Under the pieces are notes generated by a model that saw only the letters and a program-made list of their open reading frames with translations, was not told where the DNA came from and did not search any database. A DNA stretch of 64,000 bases from UBA12077 sp963665525 (GTDB lineage: Bacteria; Bacteroidota; Bacteroidia; Bacteroidales; UBA12077), in the NCBI GenBank assembly GCA_963665525.1, contig OY762280.1, positions 4,154,001 to 4,218,000 on the forward strand, in the 5' to 3' direction. Shown in pieces: positions 62,207 to 64,000 of the stretch; positions within the stretch are counted from its first letter, which is position 1, and each line of letters begins with the position of its first letter. The position numbers and the translations under genes were made by a program.

Positions 62207-62761
62207 ATGAAAGAAAGTACAATATTAGAGAATTATGAGTTTAAACCAGAAGTGACAGAATTTAATAATGTGAGTTTTAAAAATTCTGATTTTTCAAATA
62301 GATGTTTAGAAGATGGAGAGTTTGTTGATTGTACTTTTATTTCGTGCGATTTCTCAATGTCGCAACTGAAAAATACAGTTTTAATTCGGGTAAAATTTAT
62401 AAACTGTAAACTCTTAGGGGTTGATTTTTCGATATGTTCAAGTTTTGCTTTTTCAGTTTATTTTGAAGACTGTGTATTAAATTATGCTCATTTTCATAAG
62501 AATAATTTAAAAAAGATAGCGTTTAAAAATTGCATGATAAAAGAAGCCGGTTTTTTCAATTTAGATTTAAGTGCTTCAAAATTTGGAAATTGCGATTTGA
62601 GTCATACAGTTTTTGAAAGCTGTAATTTATCAAAAAGTGATTTTGCTACTGCCAGCAATTATTCAATAAATCCTTCCGTAAATAATATTAAAAAAGCAAA
62701 GTTTTCTTATCCCGGACTACTAGGCCTTTTATATCATTTAGATATAATTATCGAAGATTAA
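62207..62761 (+). CDS. Pentapeptide-repeat protein
   Basis: A 184-residue protein built of five-residue A(D/N)Lxx-like repeats, for example NSDFSNRCLEDGEFVDCTF, ISCDFSMSQLKNTVL and LGNCDLSHTVFESCNLSKSDF. These form a right-handed square beta-helix. Some such proteins protect DNA gyrase (Qnr type); this one is somewhat shorter than Qnr and no specific role can be given. No signal peptide is seen. It ends one base from the stop of the convergent permease gene. Confidence 0.88.
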   Translation: MKESTILENYEFKPEVTEFNNVSFKNSDFSNRCLEDGEFVDCTFISCDFSMSQLKNTVLIRVKFINCKLLGVDFSICSSFAFSVYFEDCVLNYAHFHKNNLKKIAFKNCMIKEAGFFNLDLSASKFGNCDLSHTVFESCNLSKSDFATASNYSINPSVNNIKKAKFSYPGLLGLLYHLDIIIED

Positions 62762-62762
62762 A

Positions 62763-64000
62763 TTATTCATAACGAATTGAATCAACAGGATTCTTTCTGG
62801 CAGCAAAGTAAGCTTTTATATTGATTGCTATTAAAGCAATTATGAAGGCGAGTAAAGTTGATAATACAAAAACAAACCATTGTATATTGATACGATATGA
62901 GAAATTCAATAGCCAATTATGAATAAAATACCATGAAACGGGAATTGAAATAATTGCAGATATTAAAATAGGAATAACATAATCTTTTGAGATCAACTTC
63001 ATGATCGTTGAGATATTGGCCCCCATCACTTTTCTAATTCCGATTTCTTTAGTTCTTTTTTCAGTGGTGTAAGATGTTAGTCCAAATATTCCCAAACAGG
63101 CAATGAAGATTGCCAGAATAGTAAATGCTGTAAAAACAGTTCCAACTTTTACATCAGACTTGTACAAATTATCGTATGTGTTTTCAAGATAAAAATATTC
63201 GAATGGATAATCAGGAAATAATTCATCCCATTTTTTATGAATCAATTCGAGTGTTGATTTTTGATCTTTTTCATCAATTCTTATGGAGATATATCTTCTT
63301 AGATTAGCATCTTTCCATATTATTATTGGTTTAACTTTATTGTGAAGCGAAGCATAATGAAAATCCTTACATACACCAATTATTTCAAGTAAAGGATCAT
63401 CGGCTTCTTCTTCACCTAAAGGAATACGAAATGCTTTACCAATAGGATTTTCTAGTCCAAATTCTTTTACTAAAGTTTCATTAACGATAATTTTATTTTC
63501 ATCGGATTGGTTGTCAGGCAAGAAATATCTTCCATCACTTAACTCAATGTTCATCATATCAAGAAAATTATCCTCACACTGTAGGTTTAAAATCATCATC
63601 ATTTCTTTTCTTGAATCGGTACTTTTATAAAATCCCCGACGCTGATTAAAACTACCCAAATAACTTGATGATGCACTTGCATCGATAACTCCGGGAATTC
63701 TTAGAATCTCGTTTTTAAGAGTTTCGTACTGATTGCTCATATTACCACTTCGTAATGAAGCTACAATAACATGATCTTTTTTAAATCCTAAATCTTTACC
63801 CTGTATATAATTCATTTGATTATAAATAAGCCACGTGCTGCTTAATAAAAAAATGGAAATGATAAACTGAATGATAATCATTGTATTTCGGAATAATGAT
63901 TTGTGATTTCCCGAAAATGCTTTCCCCTTAAGTATGCGGATAGGTTTTAAAGATGATAAATAAAAGGCCGGATACGATCCTGCAAAAATGCCTATAAGCG
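62763..64000 (-). CDS. FtsX-type ABC transporter permease (5' end beyond window)
   Basis: The frame stays open to the window end, so at least 412 residues belong to a longer permease. Past the ATG at 63881 the reading continues upstream as SLKPIRILKGKAFSGNHKSLFRNT, the hinge between the two halves of MacB/FtsX-like permeases of Bacteroidota. The visible part has a MacB-type periplasmic domain (about 170 residues; VNETLVKEFGLENPIG) between a transmembrane segment and the C-terminal FtsX core (LAIFIACLGIFGLTSYTTEKRTKEIGIRKVMGA) with three membrane segments. It probably pairs with an ATPase outside this window; substrate unknown. Confidence 0.92.
   Translation of the reverse strand, partial: LIGIFAGSYPAFYLSSLKPIRILKGKAFSGNHKSLFRNTMIIIQFIISIFLLSSTWLIYNQMNYIQGKDLGFKKDHVIVASLRSGNMSNQYETLKNEILRIPGVIDASASSSYLGSFNQRRGFYKSTDSRKEMMMILNLQCEDNFLDMMNIELSDGRYFLPDNQSDENKIIVNETLVKEFGLENPIGKAFRIPLGEEEADDPLLEIIGVCKDFHYASLHNKVKPIIIWKDANLRRYISIRIDEKDQKSTLELIHKKWDELFPDYPFEYFYLENTYDNLYKSDVKVGTVFTAFTILAIFIACLGIFGLTSYTTEKRTKEIGIRKVMGANISTIMKLISKDYVIPILISAIISIPVSWYFIHNWLLNFSYRINIQWFVFVLSTLLAFIIALIAINIKAYFAARKNPVDSIRYE

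Noticed and set aside
1..64000. CRISPR array, prophage, insertion sequence or rRNA
   Set aside because: I noticed no regularly spaced repeats, transposase or integrase genes, phage structural genes or rRNA sequence.

Overview
This 64 kb window looks like a chromosomal segment from an AT-rich Bacteroidota bacterium, probably Bacteroidales/Marinilabiliales-like. I cannot name the genus. The evidence is the set of type IX secretion system (T9SS) and gliding genes (gldH, porW/sprE, porX, sprA), a secreted protease with a T9SS sorting domain, a TonB-dependent receptor with a carboxypeptidase-like N-domain, and Bacteroidota-type promoters (TTTG, about 19-22 bp, TAnnTTTG) in front of many transcription units. 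I see no phage, insertion sequence, CRISPR array or rRNA operon. Most of the window is core genome.

Layout. 1-4.6 kb: the end of an unknown gene, rnhB with a glycosyltransferase, and a divergent polysaccharide flippase/sulfotransferase pair. 4.6-9.9 kb: phosphomannomutase and three phosphoglycerate kinase (PGK) domains in two genes, one of which is a head-to-tail PGK-PGK fusion. 10-14 kb: holB-ricT-gldH-trmB-alkyltransferase-like cluster. 14-15.4 kb: two Fe-S carriers (mrp, nfu). 15.6-21.7 kb: porW, porX, tsaE, alanine dehydrogenase. 21.7-25.1 kb: a very large outer-membrane protein. 25.5-26.7 kb: Kdo transferase. 27-32.2 kb: TonB receptor, repeat lipoprotein and nucleotide pyrophosphatase-like lipoprotein. 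32.7-39.4 kb: B12-dependent ribonucleotide reductase, threonine dehydrogenase, gltX, tatD, tcdA. 39.4-41.8 kb: cysE-DUF4180-cysK behind a structured leader. 42-44.9 kb: glnS, folB, tRNA-Cys, gcvH. 45-55.9 kb: sprA, ruvA and a T9SS-sorted trypsin-like protease. 55.9-64 kb: malic enzyme, pdxA, M17 aminopeptidase, mqnC, sfsA, pentapeptide-repeat protein, and an FtsX-type permease cut by the window end.

How the genes fit together. The T9SS parts cover the translocon (SprA), an associated lipoprotein (PorW/SprE), the response regulator (PorX), a gliding lipoprotein (GldH) and a likely cargo (the protease). The cysE and cysK products form the two-step route from serine to cysteine. TsaE and TcdA act on the t6A/ct6A tRNA modification. 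MqnC indicates menaquinone synthesis by the futalosine route. The points most worth a second look are the PGK-PGK fusion with its divergent neighbour, the cysE leader, a two-copy intergenic repeat with inverted ends, the receptor/lipoprotein/phosphodiesterase locus, and the SprA-reminiscent 1150-residue outer-membrane protein. All calls come from reading the sequence and recalling families; no database search was run.
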